DNA of 64,000 bases from Barnesiella intestinihominis YIT 11860 (GTDB lineage: Bacteria > Bacteroidota > Bacteroidia > Bacteroidales > Barnesiellaceae): positions 486,103-550,102 of the forward strand of contig NZ_JH815204.1 in the NCBI RefSeq assembly GCF_000296465.1. The letters run 5' to 3'. Shown here one piece after another: positions 55,103-64,000 of the stretch (position 1 is the stretch's first letter; every line of letters starts with the position of its first letter). The notes beneath the pieces were generated by a model. That model worked only from the letters and a program-made list of their open reading frames with translations, was not told the DNA's origin and did not search any database. The position numbers and the translations under genes are program-made.

Positions 55103-55200
55103 TAATAATATATTGTTATAAAAATGTTTAAAAATAATTGTCTATGATTTGAAAAATATATTAATTTGCAGAACCGATTTATTTCTTAATCTTGATATAT

Positions 55201-57642
55201 ATGAAAAATTATTTGTTCCCTTTTAGTTTCTTATTGCTTAGTTTGGGCATTCAGGCCGAGAAGCCGCAGTGGGGTATTCCCGATACGATAAGTCATTATC
55301 CGATAGGTCCCGGAGCTGTGTATACTCATATCGAGTTTACACAAAAGCCGATACAGTTACATCAAATTACATTGGATTTGAATAACGAATATAATGCGGT
55401 AGAGGTATATCCGTCTAACGGGAAGACTCCGGATGCCTCACGGGAGACAACGTCATCGCAGTGTAAGAGTAACTCTTATGAAGGACACCGGGCGTTTTTC
55501 GGGGTAAATCACGATTTATTTTATTATACGGGGCAGACTACGGCTGCGGGGATCAATGTCCGTAACGGAGAAGTTGTCAGTCATTACGGCGATTATGGTC
55601 GTTCTGTCATGTCTATTAGCAAAGATAAGGTGGCAGAGGTTTTCCCTCCTAAATATTCGGCAAAGGTAATTTGTCCAGACCAAACAGAAATAACGATCGA
55701 CAATGTGAACGAGTCGGCATACGGAATACAATCATACAGAAATTGCGTATTGTTCAATACGTATAGCAGTCTTACTCTTACGGAAGACGGTTTATATGTG
55801 AAAATAATGCCGCAAGGGGAATGGATTATTAACGGTAACTCGACTCCTTGTCGAGTGGAGGCTATGGAGCATACCCCTATACAACCCGATGGAAAAAGTC
55901 ATATTTTGTTTATGAGAAACCATGCGTCGGAGCAGTTCGAGGATAAAGTAAAAGTAGGCGATGTCGTTTATATCGACCAGCGGTTTGTGAATACGACGTT
56001 TCCCAATTCCGGCATATCCGTTCCACCGGCACAAAACGTTGTACAAGCGTTGCATGGTTGGCCGAGCGTGATATTGAACGGAGAACTTCACGATAAAGAG
56101 TACAACGATTTTGTCACTCCCGGACGTGAGTTTCAAGACTATCCTTGTACATTGGTGGGGATAACGAAAGACGGGAAAAGATTGTTTATCATTACCGCCG
56201 ACAAGGCCTCTATGGTTGAGAATGCTTATTATTTAGTAGAGCAAGGAGCTTGGAATGTCGTTAATTTTGACGGTGGGGGATCGGCTACTATGGTTGTTTG
56301 TGACGAAGTGGTAAATACTCCTACCGATGGAAAAGAGAGGGCTGTGATGGATTCGTTTCAAGGTATTTCGTTAGCTCCGGTTGACAGTACGTTTTCTTTC
56401 GTTTCTTTTTCTAAACCTTCTGTGCAGGCTATACCTTTGTCGGTGGTTCCTTTGAGGGTATTGGCTCATAACCGTTATGGCGAGATTATCGACGATGATT
56501 TTAAAGATGTTACTTATTCGTGCGAACCGGAGGAATTGGGATATGTGAATAGTCGTGGCGAGTTTTGTGCGGGAGCTGTTTCTATGTTAGGAACGATTAC
56601 GGCTCGGAAAGGTGACTCTGCATGTAAAATACGGGTCGTTATGGGTAATGCCGGCAAGTCGGTTAAATTATGTGCCGATAGTCTTTGTATCGACGATATT
56701 AGAGAATATCCGATAGAGATCGAGACCGAATCGGACGGAAAGAGATATATGGTAAATCCTGCTATTTTTGACTGGCAATCTGTGGGAGCGGATTGCTGTG
56801 ATGTAGTGGAAGGTGTCGTGAGAGGTGTCACGAACGGGCGAACTGTGTTGCAAGGGAAATATGGAGATGTGGAAATTCAGTTACCGGTTATTGTTGAAAT
56901 TGGAGTGGGAGAGAATGTGCATGAACATTTTTCTGATGGAGCTTCTTTTTCTGTAACCGGTAGTTCTGCTATAACCGACATTCGTTTCGATTCGTCTGTC
57001 CTTCCTGTGGGTTGGAGTGACGGTACTACTCTGTTGTTCGATTTATCCACCGGGCGTGCTCCTAATATTATGTTGGATAAGCCGATACGTTTCTTCGGGT
57101 TACCCGATTCGATTTCGATACAGGTGAAAAATTGGAGCGCTTTAATCAATAATATTTCTTATGAATTTTCTTGTTCTACTGGTTCTTGGAGCCGTATCGT
57201 TAATCCAGATGCCGATAGCGATTCTGTCTATACAGTGTCTTTTGCCGATTTAGATGTAACGGCTTTCCCGGTGGTGTTGAATGGTATGAAGATATACTTG
57301 TCGACACAGATAAAGGGACCGAATCAGAAAATTTCATTTAGGGATTTGAAGGCTTATTACCCTCATGAAGCACCCGATGGGATAAAAGAGGTAAAATGCG
57401 GATCTGATTTTTCGATAAGTAAGATTGATCCGGGAGTAATAAGGATACAAGGTATATCGGAAGGAGAAGATATTGTTATTACATTGTCGGATATGAACGG
57501 GAGACTGTTGGAAACTTTCTGCGATAAGGCTGTGGGTTGTGGTGTTTGTGACATAGAGTTACCGTTCGTATTACCTCCGGGTGTATATTTGGTGGGAATA
57601 CAGACGAAAAACGGTCGTGTAGTGGAAAAACTTGCATGGTAA
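55201..57642 (+). CDS. Secreted phosphodiester glycosidase (NAGPA) family protein with T9SS-type tail
   Basis: The ATG at 55201 is chosen over a TTG at 55192. The 813-residue protein has a signal peptide (IQAEKP) and a phosphodiester glycosidase domain at about 25-400, marked by FFGVNHDLFYYTGQTTAAGINVRNGEVV and VNFDGGGSATMVVCDEVV. Several beta-rich modules follow (about 410-730), then a C-terminal sorting domain (EDIVITLSDMNGRLLETF ... PPGVYLVGIQTKNGRVV). Enzymes with this domain remove sugar-phosphodiester caps (in animals the uncovering enzyme for mannose-6-phosphate). In bacteria they may trim host glycans or teichoic-acid-like polymers. The substrate is not decided. The protease gene with the same tail type follows. 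Confidence 0.88.
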   Translation: MKNYLFPFSFLLLSLGIQAEKPQWGIPDTISHYPIGPGAVYTHIEFTQKPIQLHQITLDLNNEYNAVEVYPSNGKTPDASRETTSSQCKSNSYEGHRAFFGVNHDLFYYTGQTTAAGINVRNGEVVSHYGDYGRSVMSISKDKVAEVFPPKYSAKVICPDQTEITIDNVNESAYGIQSYRNCVLFNTYSSLTLTEDGLYVKIMPQGEWIINGNSTPCRVEAMEHTPIQPDGKSHILFMRNHASEQFEDKVKVGDVVYIDQRFVNTTFPNSGISVPPAQNVVQALHGWPSVILNGELHDKEYNDFVTPGREFQDYPCTLVGITKDGKRLFIITADKASMVENAYYLVEQGAWNVVNFDGGGSATMVVCDEVVNTPTDGKERAVMDSFQGISLAPVDSTFSFVSFSKPSVQAIPLSVVPLRVLAHNRYGEIIDDDFKDVTYSCEPEELGYVNSRGEFCAGAVSMLGTITARKGDSACKIRVVMGNAGKSVKLCADSLCIDDIREYPIEIETESDGKRYMVNPAIFDWQSVGADCCDVVEGVVRGVTNGRTVLQGKYGDVEIQLPVIVEIGVGENVHEHFSDGASFSVTGSSAITDIRFDSSVLPVGWSDGTTLLFDLSTGRAPNIMLDKPIRFFGLPDSISIQVKNWSALINNISYEFSCSTGSWSRIVNPDADSDSVYTVSFADLDVTAFPVVLNGMKIYLSTQIKGPNQKISFRDLKAYYPHEAPDGIKEVKCGSDFSISKIDPGVIRIQGISEGEDIVITLSDMNGRLLETFCDKAVGCGVCDIELPFVLPPGVYLVGIQTKNGRVVEKLAW

Positions 57643-57645
57643 TGA

Positions 57646-57682
57646 GAAGCGAACCCCGAATTTTTCGGGGTTCTTTATTTAG
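57646..57682 (+). terminator. Terminator after the NAGPA-family gene
   Basis: The hairpin GAACCCCGAA / TTCGGGGTTC is followed by TTTATTT, just after the stop codon. Confidence 0.85.
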
Positions 57683-57835
57683 GATTCTTTCGAGAGAAGG
57701 CTATCTGTATTTTTTAAGAGTGTTTTGATCATTCGGAGGAATACAAAACTTTTTTCATAAATTAAGAATACCGTATTTTTTTCTTTGTTTTATTTTTATT
57801 AGTATCTTTATTCGCTTTTATAAACATGATTGTCT

Positions 57836-60442
57836 ATGAATAAAAATTTTATCTCATTGTGCGCCGGTATTTTATTGGGTGTATCTCCGCTTTTTGCCGT
57901 ACCGGCCAAGCCTGTCCTTGTTAGGGTCGCTCAACCGGACGGGACCGTTGTAACCGTTAAAACCGTAGGTGATGAATTTTATCATTACAAGTCTACTTCC
58001 GATGGCATTCCGGTAGTACGTGGCGAAGATGGTTTCTATCGTTATGCCGAGTTGTCTGCAACGGGACTGGTTGTTGCGGGCAATGTGATAGCCCGCGATT
58101 CGTCGATGAGGAGTGTTTCGGATAAGGCGTATTTAACATCGCTGTCCGAGAAGAAGATTTCACAGAAACTTTTTAGTCGTCGTAATCTACGGAAGCAACA
58201 ATTACAAAACAATATAACTCGTCGAGTTACGCAGGCTACTGCCGGCGACGATGTGCACGGTTTGGTCTTGTTGGTTCAGTTCAGCGATAAGAAATTCAGT
58301 TCGGTGGGGACACAGCAGGCTTTCGACGAGATGATGAATAAGGAAGGATATGATTATATGGGAGCCATCGGTAGCGCTCGGGATTATTTCATTTCTCAAT
58401 CGGGAGGACTCTTTCAACCGACATTCGATGTGGTAGGGCCTATCACTCTCGACAATACGATGGCTTATTATGGGGCTAATGATTATTCCGGTCAAGACGT
58501 ACGTCCCGATGAGATGGTTATCGATGCTTGTAAGAAGTCTGAATCGACGGTCGATTTCACGATATATGACAGAGATAATGATGGATTCGTCGATTTGGTG
58601 TATGTGATTTATGCCGGGTATGGAGAATCGTCGGATATAGACGGTTCTTTGGAAAATGCGATTTGGCCTCATGCTTGGTATATTTATCAAGGTGCGCAAA
58701 AGCGAGTATCGGTCGACGGTAAATATCTCGATGCTTATGCTTGTTCGGCCGAGCTGTTGGGAAACAGTGGTACTACTCGGGACGGAATCGGTACATTTTG
58801 CCATGAATATAGCCATACGTTGGGACTCCCCGATTTTTACGATACGAGCGGTGTGACTTCGAATTATGGAATGGGCACGTGGAGTTTGATGGATTATGGC
58901 TGTTATAATGGCCCTGATTCCGATGGCGACGGTTATTCCGATGGTTCTGTTCCGGTCGGGTACACAGCATATGAGCGGGAGTTTTGCGGTTGGATAACTA
59001 TCGAAGAGCTGACGGCTCCTTCTTCGGTTACACTGGAAAATCTGGCCGATAGCAAGAAGGCCTATAAGATAGTATCGAGCGATAAAGATCAATATTTTAC
59101 ATTGGAAAATAGGCAACAGACCGGTTGGGATCGATATATGGCATCAGCCGGGCTGATGATCGTGAAAGTCGATTACGATCAGTCCGTTTGGGATTATAAT
59201 ACGGTTAACAACGAATCGATCCGCCAGCGCATGACCATTATGCCGGCCGACAATAAATATAGCGAGTATAATGAAGATGGTGACTTATATCCCTATAATG
59301 GTAATACCTCTTTTACCGATGACAGTCGCCCGGCTGCAAAGACAAATACCGGATTGAAGTTGGGAAAACCTGTAACCAACATCGCACAAGATAATGGTGT
59401 GATTACGTTCGACTTTATGGGAGGAACCCCGGCAGTGCTTGCTCCCGTGGCCGATGTCGCTACTCATGTGACAGCAACCGGATTTACCGCAAACTGGTCG
59501 TCGGTAGAGAATGCTGCCAGCTATACGTTGCAGGTCGATAGAAAACAACCATCGGCCGGTGGCGAAATTTTACTGTCGGAGGATTTCTCGAATTGCACGG
59601 CTGACGAGACTACAAATATCGCAGGAACGACTACATTCGGAAATGCGAAGGACGGTTATTTCCAAACTTCGGGTTGGAGTGGTAAGTATTTGTTCCCGAA
59701 CATAGGAAAGATGAAACTAGGTAATTCGGATAACGGGGGAGCTGTATGTACTCCGGCTATCGATTTATCTTCTTGCGACGGAGTATTTACTGTCCAGTTC
59801 GATGCCTCTATGTTCGATGGAAGTAAAGAGAAAAGTGTTGTGATAAAGGTATATGTCGAAGGAGATGAGTCGAATGCTCAATCGACCGAAATTCTCTCGA
59901 CCAGTAAGATGAATACTTACACGATGACTTTTACAGGTGGTACAGCCGATAGTAAAATCGTGCTGATGTCGACAGCGAGCAGTGGAAAAAAGAGGGCTTA
60001 TCTCGATAATATCGTTATATATAGCGGTGAAGTTTTACCTGAGATGGCTTCTAAACAAGCTGTTAGCGATGTTTGGCCTCTGATTGTGACGGGAATTACG
60101 GATACATCGTATCAGCTCGTTGATTTGGAGCCGGGGTATGTGTATTCTTATAAAGTAAAAGCTGTGACCGCAGAGGGGGAAGAAAGTGACTATTCCAATG
60201 TGGTGAAGGTGGATTTATTTACCGGTATTTGCGATTTGCCGGAGTCGCGCAATCGAGTGTATACCGATAACGGTTATATTGTGGTCGAGTGTGAAACGTC
60301 ACAGCCGGTCGAGGTCGTTAATTTGACAGGTCAGATTGTCGTATCGGCATCTGTGAATGGGCGTTCTTTGTTATCGGTTCCGGTTAAGGGTGTATATGTC
60401 GTGCGCTGTGGTACATCGGTAACTCGTGTGGTTGTGAAATGA
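57836..60442 (+). CDS. Secreted M6-family metalloprotease with fibronectin III module and T9SS-type tail
   Basis: The start is the ATG at 57836, not the TTG at 57830. The 868-residue protein has a signal peptide and a propeptide-like region to about 130 (the PDGTVVTVKTVGDEFYHYKSTSDG motif is usual before M6 domains). The M6 peptidase domain has zinc motif HEYSH at 323-327 followed by LGLPDFYD, and GMGTWSLMDYGCYNG. The C-terminal half has a fibronectin-III-like module (ADVATHVTATGFTANWSSVENAASYTLQVDR), a carbohydrate-binding-like beta sandwich, and a T9SS-type end (VEVVNLTGQIVVSASVNGRSLL ... GVYVVRC). It probably degrades extracellular protein. It follows the NAGPA gene in the same direction, but each has its own terminator. 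Confidence 0.93.
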   Translation: MNKNFISLCAGILLGVSPLFAVPAKPVLVRVAQPDGTVVTVKTVGDEFYHYKSTSDGIPVVRGEDGFYRYAELSATGLVVAGNVIARDSSMRSVSDKAYLTSLSEKKISQKLFSRRNLRKQQLQNNITRRVTQATAGDDVHGLVLLVQFSDKKFSSVGTQQAFDEMMNKEGYDYMGAIGSARDYFISQSGGLFQPTFDVVGPITLDNTMAYYGANDYSGQDVRPDEMVIDACKKSESTVDFTIYDRDNDGFVDLVYVIYAGYGESSDIDGSLENAIWPHAWYIYQGAQKRVSVDGKYLDAYACSAELLGNSGTTRDGIGTFCHEYSHTLGLPDFYDTSGVTSNYGMGTWSLMDYGCYNGPDSDGDGYSDGSVPVGYTAYEREFCGWITIEELTAPSSVTLENLADSKKAYKIVSSDKDQYFTLENRQQTGWDRYMASAGLMIVKVDYDQSVWDYNTVNNESIRQRMTIMPADNKYSEYNEDGDLYPYNGNTSFTDDSRPAAKTNTGLKLGKPVTNIAQDNGVITFDFMGGTPAVLAPVADVATHVTATGFTANWSSVENAASYTLQVDRKQPSAGGEILLSEDFSNCTADETTNIAGTTTFGNAKDGYFQTSGWSGKYLFPNIGKMKLGNSDNGGAVCTPAIDLSSCDGVFTVQFDASMFDGSKEKSVVIKVYVEGDESNAQSTEILSTSKMNTYTMTFTGGTADSKIVLMSTASSGKKRAYLDNIVIYSGEVLPEMASKQAVSDVWPLIVTGITDTSYQLVDLEPGYVYSYKVKAVTAEGEESDYSNVVKVDLFTGICDLPESRNRVYTDNGYIVVECETSQPVEVVNLTGQIVVSASVNGRSLLSVPVKGVYVVRCGTSVTRVVVK

Positions 60443-60457
60443 TGGTATGATACTATA

Positions 60458-60506
60458 AAGAAAAGACCGAAGCGAATGTAAATGGGCTTCAGTCTTTTTT
60501 TTATAG
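60458..60506. terminator. Terminator between M6 protease and oxidoreductase genes
   Basis: The hairpin AAAGACCGAAGC / GCTTCAGTCTTT is followed by eight T on the plus strand, and A/T runs on both sides suit the convergent genes. Confidence 0.8.
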
Positions 60507-60531
60507 TATATGTATAAAAGTTTTTGAGAAC

Positions 60532-61917
60532 TCAAATTTTTACTTTTCGATCGTTCAGCCGACTTTCTTCGGCTTTGAATCCCATGATATGGCTTTCGAC
60601 TGAAACACTTATGGGGCTAGACAGATAGTCGCGGTTATCGTTCCCGACAGCGTTTATAAAATCGCGAACCAAACATAGGTCTCCGCCGCCGTGCCCGTGT
60701 CCGACGTAACTTTTCACTTCTTCTACTTTGGCATCCCATATGCGCTGTTTCCCACTGCGGAAATCGGTTACGGTAAATGTTGTCATATCACCTACGATTT
60801 CTCCTTTCGTACCCATTATTTGAGTCCTTCTTCCTCCTTTGGCCATGAATGCCTCCATAGAGAAATTGGCTGTAACACCATTTTCAAACTCCATGCTGGT
60901 CACGTAGTGGTCGCATTGGTCATTGTCCATTTGGAACACGCAGCGTCCGTAATCGGTAGTCCGTATCACTTTACGTATTGCCTCGTTTTGAAGGCTGCGT
61001 TCTTTGGGCAGGTCGAATGCATATATATGTTTTCGTTTTTTCAAATAAATGTCTAATGCGGAATAGGGGCATTCATTTTCATGCGGACAATCTAAACAAC
61101 GTTCGGTAGCACCTTGCGGCATATTTTTCCGTTTGAAATAGGTTAAAGAGCCGTAGGCCGAAATAGATTTGCATGGAGAGCCGACCAGCCATCTGATAAT
61201 GTCGAGGTCGTGGCAGGATTTTGCCAAAATAATGGGGGTAGTTTCCTTTGAATTATGCCAGTTGCCTCTTACATAAGAGTGCGCCATGTGTGCGTATTGT
61301 ATGGGTTCGAGATGTTGTATACTAATCAGTTGCCCTATGTCACCCGAATCGATGATTTGTTTGAGAGCGATGAAATAGGGTGCGTATCGTAATACATGGC
61401 AGACTCCTACAATGGCATTTTTTTTGATCGCTAAATCTCGAATGTCCGTACATTCTTTTTCAGTAGGTGCTATGGGTTTTTCGAGTAAGATGTGATAGCC
61501 CATCGAAAGCGCTTTCATACAAGGATCATAATGTAGATTGTCGGGTAGACTAATGATAACGGCATCTGCGAATTTTGTTTTATTCAAGGCTTCTTTCCAA
61601 TCGGTAAATCTGTTTTCTTCCGGGACATCGTGGTCTTCGGCCATAGATTTTAGCCGCAATTGATTTTTATCGGCGACTCCTACTATTTTCATGCAATCGG
61701 GGTACTTTTTTGCATATCCGGCGTAAACGCTTCCTCTGTTACCTGCACCGAGGACAAGAAATGTTACCGGTCGATTTACACTGGCTTTCAGGTCTTTTAT
61801 GTCGGTGGCGATTCGAGATACATTGTTTGTCTGTTTTCCGTTGGCTAAAATAGAAGGCGCAAAAGCTGCACCGACAGCGGTAAGTCCCATTACTTTTAAA
61901 AATTCCGAGCGTTTCAT
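60532..61917 (-). CDS. Gfo/Idh/MocA family NAD(P)-dependent oxidoreductase with signal sequence
   Basis: The 461-residue protein begins with a signal-like segment (MKRSEFLKVMGLTAVGAAFAPSILANG), Tat-like in style but with KR rather than RR. The Rossmann domain has G57-A-G-N-R-G62 and the ADAVIISLPDNLHYDPC and LLEKPIAP blocks. The C-terminal sandwich includes HDLDIIRWLVGSPCKSISAYG. A short Cys block, ERCLDCPHENECPYSALD, near 280 recurs in this subfamily and may bind metal. Such enzymes oxidise or isomerise sugars or related polyols; the substrate is unknown. It is alone between two terminator-bounded units. Confidence 0.9.
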   Translation of the reverse strand: MKRSEFLKVMGLTAVGAAFAPSILANGKQTNNVSRIATDIKDLKASVNRPVTFLVLGAGNRGSVYAGYAKKYPDCMKIVGVADKNQLRLKSMAEDHDVPEENRFTDWKEALNKTKFADAVIISLPDNLHYDPCMKALSMGYHILLEKPIAPTEKECTDIRDLAIKKNAIVGVCHVLRYAPYFIALKQIIDSGDIGQLISIQHLEPIQYAHMAHSYVRGNWHNSKETTPIILAKSCHDLDIIRWLVGSPCKSISAYGSLTYFKRKNMPQGATERCLDCPHENECPYSALDIYLKKRKHIYAFDLPKERSLQNEAIRKVIRTTDYGRCVFQMDNDQCDHYVTSMEFENGVTANFSMEAFMAKGGRRTQIMGTKGEIVGDMTTFTVTDFRSGKQRIWDAKVEEVKSYVGHGHGGGDLCLVRDFINAVGNDNRDYLSSPISVSVESHIMGFKAEESRLNDRKVKI

Positions 61918-62061
61918 GATTTAGATTTGATTTTCAAAATTTCTACAAATATATAAAAGAGAAAAATACGAAACAATTTATGTTTTTAATATTTTCGATT
62001 TATATATATATTGCTTCGATTCGTTTCTTATGAGATTGTAATGGTGTTTTTCTTGATCTTG

Positions 62062-62092
62062 TTTGTGTGAGAGAAGTTGAATGATTACATTT
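62062..62092 (+). promoter_or_regulatory. Predicted promoter of the HEAT-like gene
   Basis: TTTG at 62062-62065, a 20-base spacer and TACATTTG at 62085-62092. This supports the ATG at 62114 rather than the ATG at 62081 as the start. Confidence 0.72.
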
Positions 62093-62113
62093 GTTTGTTC
62101 AATATCGGCATGT

Positions 62114-62638
62114 ATGGGGAGCGATGAGTTGAAGGCATTTTTGACGGCTCTGTCGGGTAGGGATATGAAAATTCGGATTGCAGAATTTTTACAGCAGAAG
62201 GATTGTATCGCCGAAGCAATGGATATAGCTGTGGGGGAATCTGGTTCAGAGGCATTTCGTGCAGCATGGGGTATCTCTGCAATATACGAAACGAACCGCC
62301 TTTGTTTTTTACGATATAAAGACAAGTTCGTTTCGGATTTTTGTCGTGTCAACCACCACGGGGTAAGAAGAGAATATGGCCGTATAATGTTGAGTATGTT
62401 GAAACATAAGGAGTATATTCCAGATAGGCATTCTGCTGAAAATTTGGCCGAAATAGTCTGTTCGTGGAGTATTGACCCAAAGATAACGATATCGGAAAAA
62501 GTGTGGACTTTTTCGATATTGAAATTTTTATCCCGGTGGGTAGAATGGGGTGAAGATATGTTACAACAATTGGAGGCTCTATGTGAAACTGATATGTCGC
62601 CGGGAATGAGGGCCTTAATGCGTCGATTGCGCAAATAG
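62114..62638 (+). CDS. HEAT-repeat-like helical protein
   Basis: The ATG at 62114 follows the promoter by a short leader. An ATG at 62081 would lie inside the promoter, so I reject it. The 174-residue product is helical with repeat-like units (LKAFLTALSGRDMKIRIAEFLQQKDCIAEAMDIAVGE, AFRAAWGISAIYETNRLCFLRYKDKFV, ISEKVWTFSILKFLSRWVEWGEDMLQQLEALCE), which suggests adaptor or scaffold repeats. No signal peptide is seen and no family is recognised with confidence. The opposing minus-strand frame over the same bases is not a gene. Confidence 0.72.
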   Translation: MGSDELKAFLTALSGRDMKIRIAEFLQQKDCIAEAMDIAVGESGSEAFRAAWGISAIYETNRLCFLRYKDKFVSDFCRVNHHGVRREYGRIMLSMLKHKEYIPDRHSAENLAEIVCSWSIDPKITISEKVWTFSILKFLSRWVEWGEDMLQQLEALCETDMSPGMRALMRRLRK

Positions 62639-62733
62639 TTTAAAATAGCTTAAATGTTTTTTATTCATCTCGTGAACACTTTGCCTAGTATTACATTTGT
62701 ATAATAGAACCTAAGGCATAAAGGAGATTTTAT

Positions 62734-63771
62734 ATGAAGAAGTTATGGGGTTGTATATTGGTATTTGCTGTGTTGCTGACGGGATGCCGATCGGCTTCGG
62801 TACTCTCGTTCGATGTGTGGCGACCGGCAAAAGTTACTTTTCCGGCGGATATCGTGCGGGTAACTGTCGTTAATAATTCGGCAGAGCCTAACGAAAAAGA
62901 GGGGAATAAATATAAGGATATTTCGGGTAAGGAATATACGTTGGTCGTGCCGCATGACAGCACGACTTATCGTTTGGCAGAATATATAGCATTAGAGCTT
63001 TCTGATGCACATTATTTCCCTGAGATTACAATTTTTTATGACGACTCTATAACCTTGCCTAAAAGTTTGTATCCTCTTTTGTCGGAAAATCAACTTTCGA
63101 TTGTAAGGGGAGGAGCCGATAATACAGCGGTCGTGTCTCTCGATAAAACCGATATGGTAGTAAATATGGAGGATCACACTTTGTTAGGTTCTTCCGGAGA
63201 GACTGTCTTTGTTACAGACTTATCGGTAGCCACGACTTTGAATTTACGTGTATATTGGCCGAACAAGATAGAACCTTCTTCCGAAATGGTTACGGATACG
63301 TTATATTGGCAATCTTTCGGGTATACGCCAGATGATGCTCATAGTTCATTGCCTCTGACCGCTGAGTTTATTCAAGAGGCGATGAGGCAGATTTCTGCAC
63401 GGGTAAGAGAATTGTTTATTCCTCATGTAGACAATGTCAATCGTTATATTTATACATCTACCAATCCGGCGATGGATGATGCTTATGATTTTTGGCAGCA
63501 GAAAAAATACAAAGAGGCTTCTTATTTGTGGGAATATGTTTATGAAGAACAGAAAAATGAAACTACCCGAGCTATGGCAGCAGCCAATTTGGCTGTGTAT
63601 AATGAGCTGTTCGATAATTATAAAGTCGCTATTGAATGGGTAGATAAATCACTTTCCTTATTTGAAAAGAGGGTGGATAGTAATGCTTCTGATATAACTG
63701 TTTTACGGGATTATCGTCGACAACTGATGGAACGGAAGTCTGATAATTCTTTGTTGCAGAAACAAATGTAG
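62734..63771 (+). CDS. DUF6340 family lipoprotein
   Basis: The 345-residue lipoprotein (LLTGC, lipidated Cys18) starts SASVLSFDVWRPAKVTFPADIVRVTVVNN, which is the opening of the DUF6340 family as I know it. A beta-rich middle follows, with a helical, TPR-like end (DDAYDFWQQKKYKEASYLWEYVYEEQKNETTRAMAAANLAVYNELFDNYKVAIEWVDKSL). It is probably anchored in the outer membrane facing the periplasm. Function unknown. A TACATTTG box at 62692-62699 lies 35 bases before the ATG. The dispersed repeat begins just after the gene. Confidence 0.85.
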   Translation: MKKLWGCILVFAVLLTGCRSASVLSFDVWRPAKVTFPADIVRVTVVNNSAEPNEKEGNKYKDISGKEYTLVVPHDSTTYRLAEYIALELSDAHYFPEITIFYDDSITLPKSLYPLLSENQLSIVRGGADNTAVVSLDKTDMVVNMEDHTLLGSSGETVFVTDLSVATTLNLRVYWPNKIEPSSEMVTDTLYWQSFGYTPDDAHSSLPLTAEFIQEAMRQISARVRELFIPHVDNVNRYIYTSTNPAMDDAYDFWQQKKYKEASYLWEYVYEEQKNETTRAMAAANLAVYNELFDNYKVAIEWVDKSLSLFEKRVDSNASDITVLRDYRRQLMERKSDNSLLQKQM

Positions 63772-63792
63772 AGACAAAGATTGGGAAGCCCT

Positions 63793-64000
63793 CTATTTTC
63801 TTGCATCTTCATCACCAAATAAAGGTGATGTACTTGGGAGTGAAGTTTTTGTTTGTATTAACCCCCTCGCCCTGCGGGCACTCCCCCTATATTTTGCTGC
63901 GCAAAACACAGGGGGGAGAGGGTGAGGTGTATATCTCCCTTTCTCCTCGGCTCCGATGTTATTCAAAACGACCCGTCATGCTGCGGAGTACGGCAGGGGG
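63793..64000. repeat. Dispersed GC-rich palindromic repeat, copy 4, cut by the window end
   Basis: About 208 bases match 19049-19262 with few differences, including CTATTTTCTTGCATCTT, the ATTTTGCTGCGCAAAA palindrome, the CCCCC / GGGGG hairpin arms, and TCCGATGTTATTCAAAA. The copy continues past the end of the window. Confidence 0.8.

Noticed and set aside
58202..59116. 304-residue minus-strand frame inside the M6 protease gene
   Set aside because: Shadow frame. The plus strand carries the complete protease motifs.
61978..62634. 218-residue minus-strand frame
   Set aside because: It overlaps the plus-strand HEAT-like gene, which has an ideal promoter and a sensible helical product, while this frame has shadow-like composition.

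Overview
The window is a stretch of a Bacteroidales chromosome. The evidence is a SusC/SusD pair with its own ECF sigma/FecR regulators, a FimA/Mfa-type fimbrial operon (DUF3575, FimB/Mfa2 anchor, fimbrillins), T9SS-type C-terminal sorting domains, split methylmalonyl-CoA mutase, many Bacteroidetes-only DUF families (DUF4301, DUF4293, DUF5686, DUF6340), and promoters of the Bacteroidetes form TTTG-N19/20-TAnnTTTG. Moderate GC and the T9SS cargo would suit a Barnesiella/Parabacteroides-like lineage, but the genus is a guess. No phage, CRISPR array, rRNA or complete insertion sequence was seen. One tRNA-Ser(CGA) is present.

Layout. 1-5 kb: a truncated DUF4301 gene, an RhlE-like helicase, a class III Fic protein and a GNAT protein. 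4.5-7.8 kb: a metal-type cluster (Cys-rich small protein, TonB-dependent receptor, secreted HMA protein). 7.8-10.1 kb: an outer-membrane barrel and an MFS exporter. 10.2-18.8 kb: a minus-strand locus read as sigma factor, FecR, SusC, SusD, secreted EEP-family hydrolase; its SusC is frameshifted at a run of seven A. 19-19.7 kb: dispersed repeat and tRNA-Ser. 19.7-33.9 kb: CYTH, DUF5686, GH16, M3 peptidase, LTA-synthase-like enzyme, GNAT, a T9SS subtilisin with an upstream lipoprotein that resembles its propeptide, EFR1 ferredoxin and a TlpA-like lipoprotein. 34-43.2 kb: envelope-stress-type trio (YtxH, holin-like, small protein), uvrA, DUF4293, TPR proteins and prmA. 43.2-50.6 kb: repeats, an XRE regulator and the fimbrial operon. 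51-55 kb: mutA-mutB. 55-64 kb: two T9SS cargo proteins (phosphodiester glycosidase, M6 protease), a Gfo/Idh oxidoreductase, a HEAT-like protein, a DUF6340 lipoprotein, and another copy of the dispersed repeat.

Working together. The sigma/FecR/SusCD/EEP locus looks like a trans-envelope-regulated uptake unit with one hydrolase and no glycosidase. Four proteins carry T9SS-type tails, so the cell should have a type IX system encoded elsewhere. MutA and MutB form one heterodimeric B12 enzyme of the succinate-propionate pathway.

The most unusual signals are non-coding or small. An 87-bp tandem repeat carries a complete Bacteroidetes promoter and a conserved palindrome, and sits directly upstream of two unrelated genes (uvrA and a TPR gene). 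A lipoprotein resembles the propeptide of the protease encoded next to it. A 22-bp inverted-repeat element abuts the uvrA stop codon. MutA has a Cys/His-rich linker.
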